Assembly (NCBI GenBank): GCA_023443095.1
Contig: JAEZVV010000103.1
Location: forward strand, 1 to 11,389
DNA from: Pseudomonadota bacterium
GTDB taxonomy: Bacteria > Pseudomonadota > Gammaproteobacteria > Burkholderiales > Burkholderiaceae_F
DNA: 11,389 nt
Direction: 5' to 3'
The position numbers and the translations under genes are program-made. A model generated the notes under the pieces. The model had not been told where the DNA came from. It saw only the letters and a list, made by a program, of their open reading frames with translations, and did not search any database. This document shows, piece by piece, positions 1-6,072 of the stretch (positions within the stretch are counted from its first letter, which is position 1; each line of letters begins with the position of its first letter).

Positions 1-219
1 GGTGGGGGGGGGGCTGGGGGAGGGGGCGGCCCAAAGATACCTCAGCCACTGTCGGCGCGAGCCTGGGGTCATCCACGCCCACGCGTCCGGCCATAGGGAG
101 TGGCGGGGGTGGGGGCGGGAAATGGAAGGCTGGGCCCGCAGGCACTGGTCCGCTTTCTTGGCCGGTCATGGTGGAAACCAGAGGCTGCGATTTCATTTTC
201 CGTAATAACCCAATTCGAG

Positions 220-237
220 TTATCGGCAGCGCCATAA
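220..237. promoter_or_regulatory. Inverted repeat TTAT-N10-ATAA upstream of lysR
   Basis: TTAT at 220-223 and ATAA at 234-237 form a perfect inverted repeat. The arms are partly extended inward by GGC (225-227) and GCC (231-233). It lies in AT-rich DNA about 195 bases before the LysR-type gene. It could be a secondary operator for that regulator, but the arms are short and no protein can be assigned. Confidence 0.3.
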
Positions 238-292
238 ATAAGGCACTGGTGGATCCCCGGATTTATGCGGTTTATCGGGTTTGAAAAGTGAA

Positions 293-307
293 TTGCAGAT
301 TCTGCAA
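293..307. promoter_or_regulatory. Candidate LysR-type operator (T-N11-A palindrome)
   Basis: TTGCAGA (293-299) and TCTGCAA (301-307) form a perfect 7+7 inverted repeat around a single central T. T294 and A306 are separated by 11 bases, which is the T-N11-A pattern in dyad symmetry that LysR-family regulators recognise. It ends 124 bases before the start codon of the LysR-type gene at 432, so autoregulation is the simplest reading. I found no second copy in the 1395-1547 gap before the molybdoenzyme genes. Confidence 0.55.
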
Positions 308-431
308 CTGATAAATTTCCGGTTTCGACATTGGTCGGACAATTGATTTTAGATAAATGCGGAGAGGCGCAGGTGTCGCGGCGGACATCGGGTCTGAGCT
401 ACTGTGCGTCCCGCAGACAGGGTGAGTCTAG

Positions 432-1394
432 ATGAATCTCGATCAACTGAGCTACAAGCAGCTTAAAACATTTTTATCGGTTTATAAGCACGGCCAAGGG
501 AACTTGGCGGCGGCCGAACTCGGGCTGACAAGTTCGATGGTGAGCCGCACCATCGGCACTTTGCGGGAAGTGTTTTGCGATCCGCTTTTCATCCGCAAAC
601 CGAACGGGCTGGTCCCGACCGAAAAGGCGAACGAAATCGTCGGGCTTGCGCTCAACCTGGTCGAGCAGTACCAGTTGCTCGAGCGCCAGTATTCGGTTTT
701 CGACCCGCGCGACGCGAGCGGGCGTTTCGTCATCCGCGCTTACGACGAATTCATTTTCGCCACGCACCGCGTGATCAACAAATACATCGCGCCGGCGGCC
801 CCCGACCTGCGTTTCGACATCGGGGTCCTGAGCTACGACTGCGCGCAGGAACTGACCGTCGGCGGGGTCGATTTCGCCGTGGTCTACGAGGGCTTCGACG
901 ACCACCGGTTGAACTCGCAGATGTTCTCCGCGACCGGCGACATCTACATCCTGGGCCGCAAGGGGCACCCGGTTTTTTCGCAGCCGATGACGCTCGAGAA
1001 CCTGGCGCAGTACCCGCTGCTCGAGATCGACAACTACAAGGACCTGTCCTGTCCGCTGCTGGTCGACCTCAGCCGGGAGCAGGGTTTGAGCATGAAGGTC
1101 GCCGGCTACACGGAAAGCGTGGCGACCGCCTTGCAGCTGCTGAGCGGATCGGACGCGGTGACGCTGAGCTGCAACCAGTTCACGCGGCGTTTTGTCGGCA
1201 TGGTGCCGGCGCTCGACGTGGTGCGGCTCGAAGACGAAATGATCGACCGGATCAAGGAAATCCGCAGCGCGGTGAGGCCGGTCGGAAATTACCTGGTCTA
1301 CGGCAACTTCAATAACTCGCCCGCTTTTAACTGGGTTAAAGCCAAGCTGCTTTATGGCTTGGGCGAGGAATGGCGGGCGGCAGTGATGGCTTGA
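432..1394 (+). CDS. LysR-family transcriptional regulator
   Basis: The 320-residue product has the usual LysR length and layout. The N-terminal winged helix-turn-helix covers about residues 9-66, with the family pattern LKTFLSVY, NLAAAELGLTSSMVSRTI, then DPLFIRKPNGLVPTEKA. The remainder is the periplasmic-binding-protein-like effector domain. The ATG at 432 follows an AGGGTGAG ribosome-binding site at 419-426. The gene points the same way as the molybdoenzyme genes, which begin 153 bases after its stop, and it is their most likely regulator. The effector is unknown; a sulfur or other oxyanion, or a redox signal, would be a guess. It differs from the Salmonella ttr locus, which is controlled by the TtrRS two-component system. 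Its 5' and 3' ends use noticeably more AT-rich codons than the downstream genes. Family is clear, regulon is inferred. Confidence 0.9.
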   Translation: MNLDQLSYKQLKTFLSVYKHGQGNLAAAELGLTSSMVSRTIGTLREVFCDPLFIRKPNGLVPTEKANEIVGLALNLVEQYQLLERQYSVFDPRDASGRFVIRAYDEFIFATHRVINKYIAPAAPDLRFDIGVLSYDCAQELTVGGVDFAVVYEGFDDHRLNSQMFSATGDIYILGRKGHPVFSQPMTLENLAQYPLLEIDNYKDLSCPLLVDLSREQGLSMKVAGYTESVATALQLLSGSDAVTLSCNQFTRRFVGMVPALDVVRLEDEMIDRIKEIRSAVRPVGNYLVYGNFNNSPAFNWVKAKLLYGLGEEWRAAVMA

Positions 1395-1547
1395 TCGCCT
1401 ATCTGGTTTTTATTGATGGTTTGTTTGGGGTTTATCGGTTTTTTTGTTGAAACGGCTGGGTCGATTGAGGCCCGGAAAAAAGGTTCGTTGTTGGTGTCGG
1501 TCGGTCGACCGGCTGGCTGGCTGAATCTCTAACTACGGAGAGAGAGT
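1395..1547 (+). promoter_or_regulatory. Leader/promoter gap before the molybdoenzyme operon
   Basis: This 153-base gap starts with a T-rich tract (about 1405-1450) that contrasts with the GC-rich genes around it and is the most likely place for an operon promoter. It contains GGTTTATCGG at 1429-1438, identical to bases 269-278 upstream of the regulator gene. Near its end is a leader hairpin (1496-1521), then a purine-rich ribosome-binding site GGAGAGAGAG (1537-1546) immediately before the ATG at 1548. I could not find a convincing -35/-10 pair, a sigma-54 site or an FNR box. Confidence 0.4.
1496..1521 (+). promoter_or_regulatory. Possible leader RNA hairpin with alternating GC and GU pairs
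   Basis: Three tandem GTCG units (1496-1507) are followed by ACC and three tandem GGCT units (1511-1522). As RNA, 1496-1506 can pair with 1511-1521 over 11 consecutive positions, alternating Watson-Crick and G-U pairs, with a GACC loop (1507-1510). The DNA palindrome CGGTCGACCG (1502-1511) lies inside it. The structure ends 26 bases before the start codon and 15 before the GGAG, so it leaves the ribosome-binding site free. Function is unknown, and five wobble pairs make its stability uncertain. Confidence 0.3.
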
Positions 1548-3758
1548 ATGACGAAGTTAAATCGGCGCAGTTTTCTGCACGGAGTGGGCTCGGCCGCGGT
1601 GGTCGGAAGCCTGTCGGGTCTGATGCCAGGCGGCGCGCGCGCGGTGGTCGGCGGTGTGAGCCCGGGAGCGAACCCGGGGTTGCTCGCCAAGCGCGACGGC
1701 CAGATCAAGTATCACAGCTGCCTGCGCAACTGCGCCGACCGCTGCCTGATGAAGTTCAGCGTTCAGGGCGGCCGCATGACGTATGTGACCGGCGCCAACG
1801 AGCAGTTCAAGACCGGGACCGCGCCCTGCGTCAAGGGACTGGCCTACGTCCAGTACACCTATGCGCCCGACCGCATCCTGCACCCCATGGAGCGGGTCGG
1901 CCCCAAGGGCTCGGGCAAGTGGCGCCGCATCACCTGGGACGAGGCCTACGACAAGATCACGACCAAGCTGAAGAGCCTGGTCGCCGAGTTCGGCCCCGAG
2001 TCGATCATGCCCTACAGCTATTCGGGCAACTATGGCGCGATCGGCATGCGCGGCGGCCCCGACCGCTTCTTCAACCGCCTGGGCTCGACCATCCTCGATC
2101 GTCTGGTCTGCACCGAGGCGGGCGCCGAGGCGCTGCACATCACCAACGGCACGTTCGAGGGACCGGACCCCGAGACGATTCCCGACACCAACTGCTACAT
2201 CTCGTGGGGTTTCAACGAGACGGTGTCGAACGTTCACGGCATCAAGCTGATCAACATGGCGCGCGACCGCGGCGCCAAGGTGCTGGCGGTCAACCCCTAT
2301 CGCACCCCGATCTGCTCGCAGGCCGACGTCTGGCTCCAGCCCAAGCCCGGCACCGACGCCTGGCTGGCGACCGGGGTGATGAAGCTCCTGCTCGAGAACA
2401 ACTGGACCGACAAGGACTTCATCCAGAAACACGTTGAGGGTTACGACGCCCTGGTAGCGCGCCTCAATGAAGTGTCGATGGACGACATCGAACGCGTGAC
2501 CGGAGTGCCGCGCCAGAAGATCCTCGAGTTCACCAAGGTCTACGCCGGCGCCGAGAAATGCATGATGCGCGTGGGCTACGGCTTCCAGCGCAACTACAAC
2601 GGCGGCCGCATGGTGCGGGCGGTGGCGCTGATGCACGCGATGCGCGGCCAGTACGGCAAACACGCGAGCGGCCTGATCTTCGACAACGTCGCCCCGATCA
2701 CGGGCATGAACCTCAACATCGGCCGCGGCAACTACCTGCGCAAGGGCGAGGCCCAGCACGTCAACATGACCGAGCTCGCCTCGGCGCTGCGGGCCGAGAA
2801 CCCGATGAGCAGCGGCAAGAAGTTGAAGCCGATCAAATGCGTGATTTGCTACAACGGCAATCCGCTGGCGGTCGCGCCGAACATCAATGAAGTCCAGAAG
2901 AACTTCATGCGCGACGATCTCTTCCTGGTCGGTTACGACATCATCATGACCGACACGATGGAGTACGCCGACATCATCCTGCCGGCCTCGACCCAGTTCG
3001 AAACCGACGACGTGATCGGCGACTACCACAGCTGGTACGTGCAGATCTGCGAGAAGGTGATCGAACCGGTCGGCGAATCCAAGCCCAACTGGACCTTCTT
3101 CTCCGAGCTCGCCAAACGCATGGGTTACACCGACCCGGCGTTCGACGACACCCCGCTCGACATCTCGCGCCAGCTGCTCGAGAGCGACAAGCCGCACTTC
3201 AAGGGGGTCAGCTTCGAGCGGCTGCAGAAGGAGAAGTTCATCCGCATGCCGATGAAGGACCCGATGGCCGAACCGAAGTTCGCCACCAAGTCCGGCAAGA
3301 TCGAAGCCTATTCGCAGACCTTCAAGGACCACGGCTTCCATCCCGTGATCGACCTCAGCCTGGTCGAAGACGAGATGGTCGAGAAGGAACGCAAGCTGCC
3401 CTTCCGCCTGCTCTCGACCGGCATCCCGCAGCGGGTCAACAGTTCCTTCTACAACGTCGAATACATCCGCGCCTTCAATGCCTACGTCTGCCTGATCAAC
3501 CCGGCCGACGCCAAGAAGCTGGGCATCAAGACCAACGACCGGGTGCGCCTGTCGAACCACCGCGGCGAGGCCAAGTTCGTGGCCCACGTCACCCACGCCG
3601 TCGGCCCCGGCACCTTGCACACCGCCAAGTGCAACTGGCGCCGCATGAACCCCTACGGCAAGGAAGGCAACACCAACGCCTTGACCACCGACAAGCTGAC
3701 CGACCTGGGTGGCTGTTCGGCATACCACTCCACCCAAGTCGCGATCGAGAAGGCCTGA
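1548..3758 (+). CDS. DMSO-reductase-family molybdopterin oxidoreductase, catalytic subunit (Tat-exported, Cys metal ligand)
   Basis: The 736-residue protein begins with a Tat signal: NRRSFL at 5-10, a hydrophobic stretch, and an ARA cleavage site near 30-32. A [4Fe-4S] motif follows, C58-x3-C62-x3-C66-x27-C94, with K96 just after. The x3/x3 spacing and its surroundings match DmsA. C188, in VCTEAG, aligns with the metal-ligating Ser of DmsA, so the bis-MGD metal is probably Cys-ligated, as in thiosulfate and polysulfide reductases. The C-terminal molybdopterin dinucleotide-binding domain is intact. It should be periplasmic, receiving electrons from the ferredoxin encoded 10 bases downstream and the cytochrome b further on. 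The substrate cannot be read from the sequence; a reduced or intermediate sulfur compound (thiosulfate, polysulfide, S-oxide) is plausible because of the TtrA-like partner. Family confidence is high, substrate confidence low. Confidence 0.92.
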   Translation: MTKLNRRSFLHGVGSAAVVGSLSGLMPGGARAVVGGVSPGANPGLLAKRDGQIKYHSCLRNCADRCLMKFSVQGGRMTYVTGANEQFKTGTAPCVKGLAYVQYTYAPDRILHPMERVGPKGSGKWRRITWDEAYDKITTKLKSLVAEFGPESIMPYSYSGNYGAIGMRGGPDRFFNRLGSTILDRLVCTEAGAEALHITNGTFEGPDPETIPDTNCYISWGFNETVSNVHGIKLINMARDRGAKVLAVNPYRTPICSQADVWLQPKPGTDAWLATGVMKLLLENNWTDKDFIQKHVEGYDALVARLNEVSMDDIERVTGVPRQKILEFTKVYAGAEKCMMRVGYGFQRNYNGGRMVRAVALMHAMRGQYGKHASGLIFDNVAPITGMNLNIGRGNYLRKGEAQHVNMTELASALRAENPMSSGKKLKPIKCVICYNGNPLAVAPNINEVQKNFMRDDLFLVGYDIIMTDTMEYADIILPASTQFETDDVIGDYHSWYVQICEKVIEPVGESKPNWTFFSELAKRMGYTDPAFDDTPLDISRQLLESDKPHFKGVSFERLQKEKFIRMPMKDPMAEPKFATKSGKIEAYSQTFKDHGFHPVIDLSLVEDEMVEKERKLPFRLLSTGIPQRVNSSFYNVEYIRAFNAYVCLINPADAKKLGIKTNDRVRLSNHRGEAKFVAHVTHAVGPGTLHTAKCNWRRMNPYGKEGNTNALTTDKLTDLGGCSAYHSTQVAIEKA

Positions 3759-3768
3759 GGACCACGTC

Positions 3769-4317
3769 ATGGATAACAAGTCGCAAAAAGGTTTCATCTT
3801 CCGGCAGGAAAACTGCGTCGGCTGCGGTGGTTGCACCGTGGCCTGCCAGATCCACAACGAGCTGCCGGAGGCGGTCCGTTTCCGCAAGGTCGACCAGTTC
3901 GAAGTGAAGAAGGGCGACATCACGGTCGATGTCTGGCTGTCGCACTTGTGTATGCACTGCTCGAACCCGACCTGTCTGTCGGTCTGCCCGGCCGGGGCCT
4001 ACACCAAGCGGCCCGACGGCATCGTCGTGCTCGACCGCAGCAAGTGCACCGGCTGCGGCCTGTGCGTGGGCGCCTGTCCGTTCAACGCGGTGACCCTGCT
4101 CAAGACCGACGGCAAGGCCGCCAAGTGCAACCTGTGCGTCGAGCTGCTTGACATGGGCAAGAAGCCGGCCTGCGTCGACGGCTGCACGGTGCGCTGCCTG
4201 GACGTGGGTTATGTCCACCAGGTGCTCGGCCAGAAGAAGTCGGCGAGCAAGCAGGGCATCGGCTACCAGGACGGGCCGACCCGACCGAACATGGTGATCA
4301 TCAAGGAACGCGTCTGA
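3769..4317 (+). CDS. DmsB/PhsB-type ferredoxin subunit with four [4Fe-4S] clusters
   Basis: I chose the ATG at 3769 (182 residues). It follows the upstream stop by 10 bases and has a GAGG ribosome-binding site at 3757-3760; longer in-frame starts overlap the molybdoenzyme gene and add a basic, non-homologous tail. Sixteen cysteines form four cluster motifs: C16/19/22/26, C61/64/69/73, C93/96/99/103 and C120/123/135/139. This is the electron-wire subunit between a membrane quinol oxidase and a molybdoenzyme. It has no signal peptide, so it is probably co-exported by the Tat system bound to the preceding catalytic subunit, as in DmsAB. Its stop overlaps the next gene's start by one base. The family assignment is secure. 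Confidence 0.93.
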   Translation: MDNKSQKGFIFRQENCVGCGGCTVACQIHNELPEAVRFRKVDQFEVKKGDITVDVWLSHLCMHCSNPTCLSVCPAGAYTKRPDGIVVLDRSKCTGCGLCVGACPFNAVTLLKTDGKAAKCNLCVELLDMGKKPACVDGCTVRCLDVGYVHQVLGQKKSASKQGIGYQDGPTRPNMVIIKERV

Positions 4318-4928
4318 TGGAAGTCCAGCTGGGTTCCGAGGCCGCCGCCTACCAGGCTTTCAAGGGCTTGATCTTCAAGCCGGGGGACGCCGAAGCGGTA
4401 AGCGCCTGGGTCGATCACCTGGAGGCGGCCGGCGTCGAGCCCGAGGCGATCGCCTGCGCCCGTGCGGCTCTGGCCGAGCCGCAGGAGCTCGAGTTCGAGT
4501 TCAACCGCATGTGTGTGGGGCCTTACCGCCTGACGGTGCCGCCGTACGAATCGGTATGGCGCAGCGGCGCACGCGAGCTGTGCAACCGCTATACCGCCGG
4601 CGTGGCCGAACACTACGCACAGATCGGCCTGGTGATCGACGACGGCTTGCGCGAACCGGCCGACTTCATCGGCAACGAGCTCGAGTTCCTGTTCTGCGTT
4701 ACCGCGCTGGAACAGGACCGGCTCGCCGCGGGTGACTTTGAAGCGGCGCAGGAGCTGCGCGCGATCCACGACGCCTTTCTGCGCGAACACCTCGGCCACT
4801 GGTACGGCCAGTTCTGCGCGGCGATGGCCGACGACGCCCGTCACCCCTTCTGGCGCCATTACGCCTTGGCGCTCCAGCGCTTTCTCGACACGCAAGTCGA
4901 CGCCTTGCCCGAACCGGCTGCGGCCTGA
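4317..4928 (+). CDS. TorD/DmsD-family molybdoenzyme maturation chaperone
   Basis: This 203-residue, mostly helical cytoplasmic protein shows the TorD-family landmarks: E-x-NRMCVGP followed by VPPYESVW (about 61-81), the EPADFIGNELEFL motif (113-125) that matches the family's P-D-x-I-x-E-L-x-F-M signature, and a late FLREHLGHWYGQFC segment. Such chaperones bind the Tat signal and apoenzyme of a molybdoenzyme and hold back export until the cofactor is inserted. The start overlaps the ferredoxin stop (TGATG), implying translational coupling. It most likely serves the DmsA-like enzyme at 1548. Whether it also handles the TtrA-like enzyme at 6778 is open, since no second chaperone is encoded here. 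Confidence 0.9.
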   Translation: MEVQLGSEAAAYQAFKGLIFKPGDAEAVSAWVDHLEAAGVEPEAIACARAALAEPQELEFEFNRMCVGPYRLTVPPYESVWRSGARELCNRYTAGVAEHYAQIGLVIDDGLREPADFIGNELEFLFCVTALEQDRLAAGDFEAAQELRAIHDAFLREHLGHWYGQFCAAMADDARHPFWRHYALALQRFLDTQVDALPEPAAA

Positions 4929-4937
4929 GCCCGGCGT
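4922..4937 (+). repeat. 16-base direct repeat, copy 1 (spans TorD stop)
   Basis: GGCCTGAGCCCGGCGT occurs here and again at 5930-5945. Each copy includes the in-frame TGA stop of its gene (4926-4928 and 5934-5936). Part of the identity is forced by an Ala-stop ending, but the eight bases after the stop are non-coding. Confidence 0.5.
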
Positions 4938-4961
4938 CTGAAACTCATTGAGGAAATCGAA

Positions 4962-5936
4962 GTGAAAAAGTTACTTAGCTGCGCGGCCTTGGCTCAAGGC
5001 CTTGGTTTTGCTGCCCTGGCCCGCGCCGAGGAGGCGGTGGTGGCGCAACCCTCGCTCTGGGTGCCGGTCGAGCGCCAGTTCATCCACGGCGACATCCCCG
5101 AAGTCCGCGGCATGCCGGTCACCGGCGACATGGTGGCGCCGGCCGACCCGGCCGCGGTGAATGCCGGCTACCTGCAGCTGCTGCAGGCGAGCGAGGGCTT
5201 CGGCGGCTGGATCCTGGCGAGCGTGGTCGGCATGGCCGTGCTCTTGGCGGTGTTCGTGCTCTTCAACGGCCGCGCCAAGCTGACCCATGGCTTCTCGGGC
5301 AAGCTGGTCGACCGCTGGAGCATGGCCGACGTCGCGATCCACTGGCTGGCCGGCATCAGCTGCATCCTGCTCATCCTCACTGGTCTGGTGATGGGAACCG
5401 GGCGCTTCTTCTTCGCCGATCTGATGATGCCGGGCCGCTGGGACTCGCTGGCGAGTGCCGTGGTCGGGGTGCACAACGTTTTTGCCTGGCCTTTCATGGT
5501 CGGCGCCGTGCTGATGATCGTGAAGTGGGCGAGCAAGCAGATGCCCGAGTCCTGCGACGCGGCCTGGTTCGCCAGCCTCGGCGGCTACCTCAACTTCGGT
5601 CCGTTCAAAGGCAAGCACCCGGACGCGGGTTTTGCCAACGCTGGCGAGAAGCTGTGGTTCTGGTGTTTTGCTCTGTTCGGTCTGATCCTGATCGGCAGCG
5701 GCCTGTGCCTGCTTTTCCCGGGGGCGTTCACCACCACCAAGGACGGCGCCAACCTCGCCCTCATCCTCCACCTGGTAGGCGCCATCATCGTCGGCGCCTT
5801 CTCGGTGGTGCACATCTTCATGGCCACGGTCATGAGCGAAGGGGGCATGGAGAACATGGTCTCGGGCAAGTGCGACGAAAACTGGGCCAAGCAGAACCAC
5901 AACCTCTGGTTCAAGAAGGTTCACGACAAGGCCTGA
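4962..5936 (+). CDS. Diheme cytochrome b membrane subunit (FdnI/PhsC type) with N-terminal extension
   Basis: The GTG at 4962 has an AGG Shine-Dalgarno at 4951-4953 and gives 324 residues. A Sec-type signal (1-22, ARA/EE junction) and a soluble segment to about 80 precede five hydrophobic segments, roughly 82-101, 124-145, 163-187, 231-252 and 265-291. Four histidines match the heme ligands of formate dehydrogenase FdnI: H127, H171, H270 and H284, the last pair with the same 14-residue spacing as in FdnI. The C-terminal GxxENMVSGK-x4-NWAKQNH also resembles FdnI. It should oxidise quinol in the membrane and pass electrons to a periplasmic ferredoxin subunit. FdnI and PhsC lack the roughly 100-residue extension, though longer forms occur among proteobacterial formate dehydrogenase gamma subunits. 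It is the only quinol-interacting protein in the locus. A formate dehydrogenase role is unlikely without a formate dehydrogenase catalytic subunit here. Confidence 0.9.
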   Translation: MKKLLSCAALAQGLGFAALARAEEAVVAQPSLWVPVERQFIHGDIPEVRGMPVTGDMVAPADPAAVNAGYLQLLQASEGFGGWILASVVGMAVLLAVFVLFNGRAKLTHGFSGKLVDRWSMADVAIHWLAGISCILLILTGLVMGTGRFFFADLMMPGRWDSLASAVVGVHNVFAWPFMVGAVLMIVKWASKQMPESCDAAWFASLGGYLNFGPFKGKHPDAGFANAGEKLWFWCFALFGLILIGSGLCLLFPGAFTTTKDGANLALILHLVGAIIVGAFSVVHIFMATVMSEGGMENMVSGKCDENWAKQNHNLWFKKVHDKA

Positions 5937-5945
5937 GCCCGGCGT
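5930..5945 (+). repeat. 16-base direct repeat, copy 2 (spans cytochrome b stop)
   Basis: Exact second copy of the 16-base sequence at 4922-4937, exactly 1008 bases downstream, again straddling the stop codon. A shorter form, GGCCTGAG, also spans the stop of the first molybdoenzyme gene at 3752-3759. Confidence 0.5.
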
Positions 5946-5980
5946 GAACTTCCTCTTGCTCTCCGGCTGAGGCGCCCGGC

Positions 5981-6010
5981 CGCCGCCCGTCCTTGCGAAG
6001 GCGGGTGGCG
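5981..6010 (+). other. Strong intercistronic stem-loop 1
   Basis: Bases 5981-5989 pair with 6002-6010 and 5991-5994 with 5998-6001, with one bulged T (5990), one G-U pair and a GCG loop. This gives about 13 base pairs, nearly all GC. It lies 45 bases after the cytochrome b stop. There is no T-tract after it, so it is not a classical terminator. Confidence 0.5.
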
Positions 6011-6012
6011 CA

Positions 6013-6025
6013 CCGGCTGAGCCGG
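6013..6025 (+). other. Intercistronic palindrome 2
   Basis: CCGGCT (6013-6018) and AGCCGG (6020-6025) form a perfect 6+6 palindrome around one G. It sits between two stronger stem-loops. The single-base spacer is too short for a hairpin using all pairs, so it may act only as DNA or in an alternative fold. Confidence 0.35.
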
Positions 6026-6027
6026 GT

Positions 6028-6053
6028 CGCCGGCATCGCTCCCGATGCCGGCG
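6028..6053 (+). other. Strong intercistronic stem-loop 3, just before the TtrB-like gene
   Basis: CGCCGGCATCG (6028-6038) and CGATGCCGGCG (6043-6053) form a perfect 11-base-pair stem with a CTCC loop. It ends 8 bases before the AAGGA ribosome-binding site (6061-6065) of the next gene. No T-run follows. It may protect or punctuate the mRNA between the two halves of the operon, or attenuate it. Confidence 0.55.
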
Positions 6054-6072
6054 CAATCTCAAGGATTCATCA

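Larger units (their letters stand above)
1..431. other. Non-coding upstream region: G-rich block, then AT-rich lysR promoter region
   Basis: No convincing gene is visible here. An open frame from base 2 to 205 starts at GTG, but its predicted product is rich in Gly, Arg, Trp and His and resembles no family I recognise. Bases 1-120 are dominated by runs of G. From about 190 to 360 the composition becomes AT-rich and contains inverted repeats (220-237 and 293-307), as expected of a regulatory region for the gene starting at 432. A -10-like TAGATA lies at 350-355, but I see no well-spaced -35, so I do not call a promoter. Confidence 0.6.

Noticed and set aside
78..89. CCCACGCGTCCG, identical to part of a common cDNA-cloning adaptor
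   Set aside because: A 12-base match in GC-rich DNA with no vector sequence around it; more likely coincidence than contamination.
2..205. 67-residue open frame at the left edge
   Set aside because: It starts at GTG inside a poly-G tract, has low-complexity composition, no ribosome-binding site and no recognisable family.
343..356. Possible FNR box starting with TTGAT
   Set aside because: The second half-site (GATAA) matches ATCAA at only two of five positions.
1548..3758. Acetylene hydratase or formate dehydrogenase identity for the first molybdoenzyme
   Set aside because: The first cluster spacing and residue context match DmsA, the Cys-Asp pair of acetylene hydratase is not seen, and no formate-enzyme signature is present despite the FdnI-like cytochrome.
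3709..3768. Longer N-terminus for the first ferredoxin
   Set aside because: It would overlap the upstream gene and add a basic tail, while the ATG at 3769 has a proper ribosome-binding site and begins at the conserved region.
1557..3923. 788-residue open frame on the minus strand opposite the first molybdoenzyme
   Set aside because: A codon-bias shadow: it is antisense to a gene with clear motifs and has composition typical of reverse-strand frames in GC-rich DNA.
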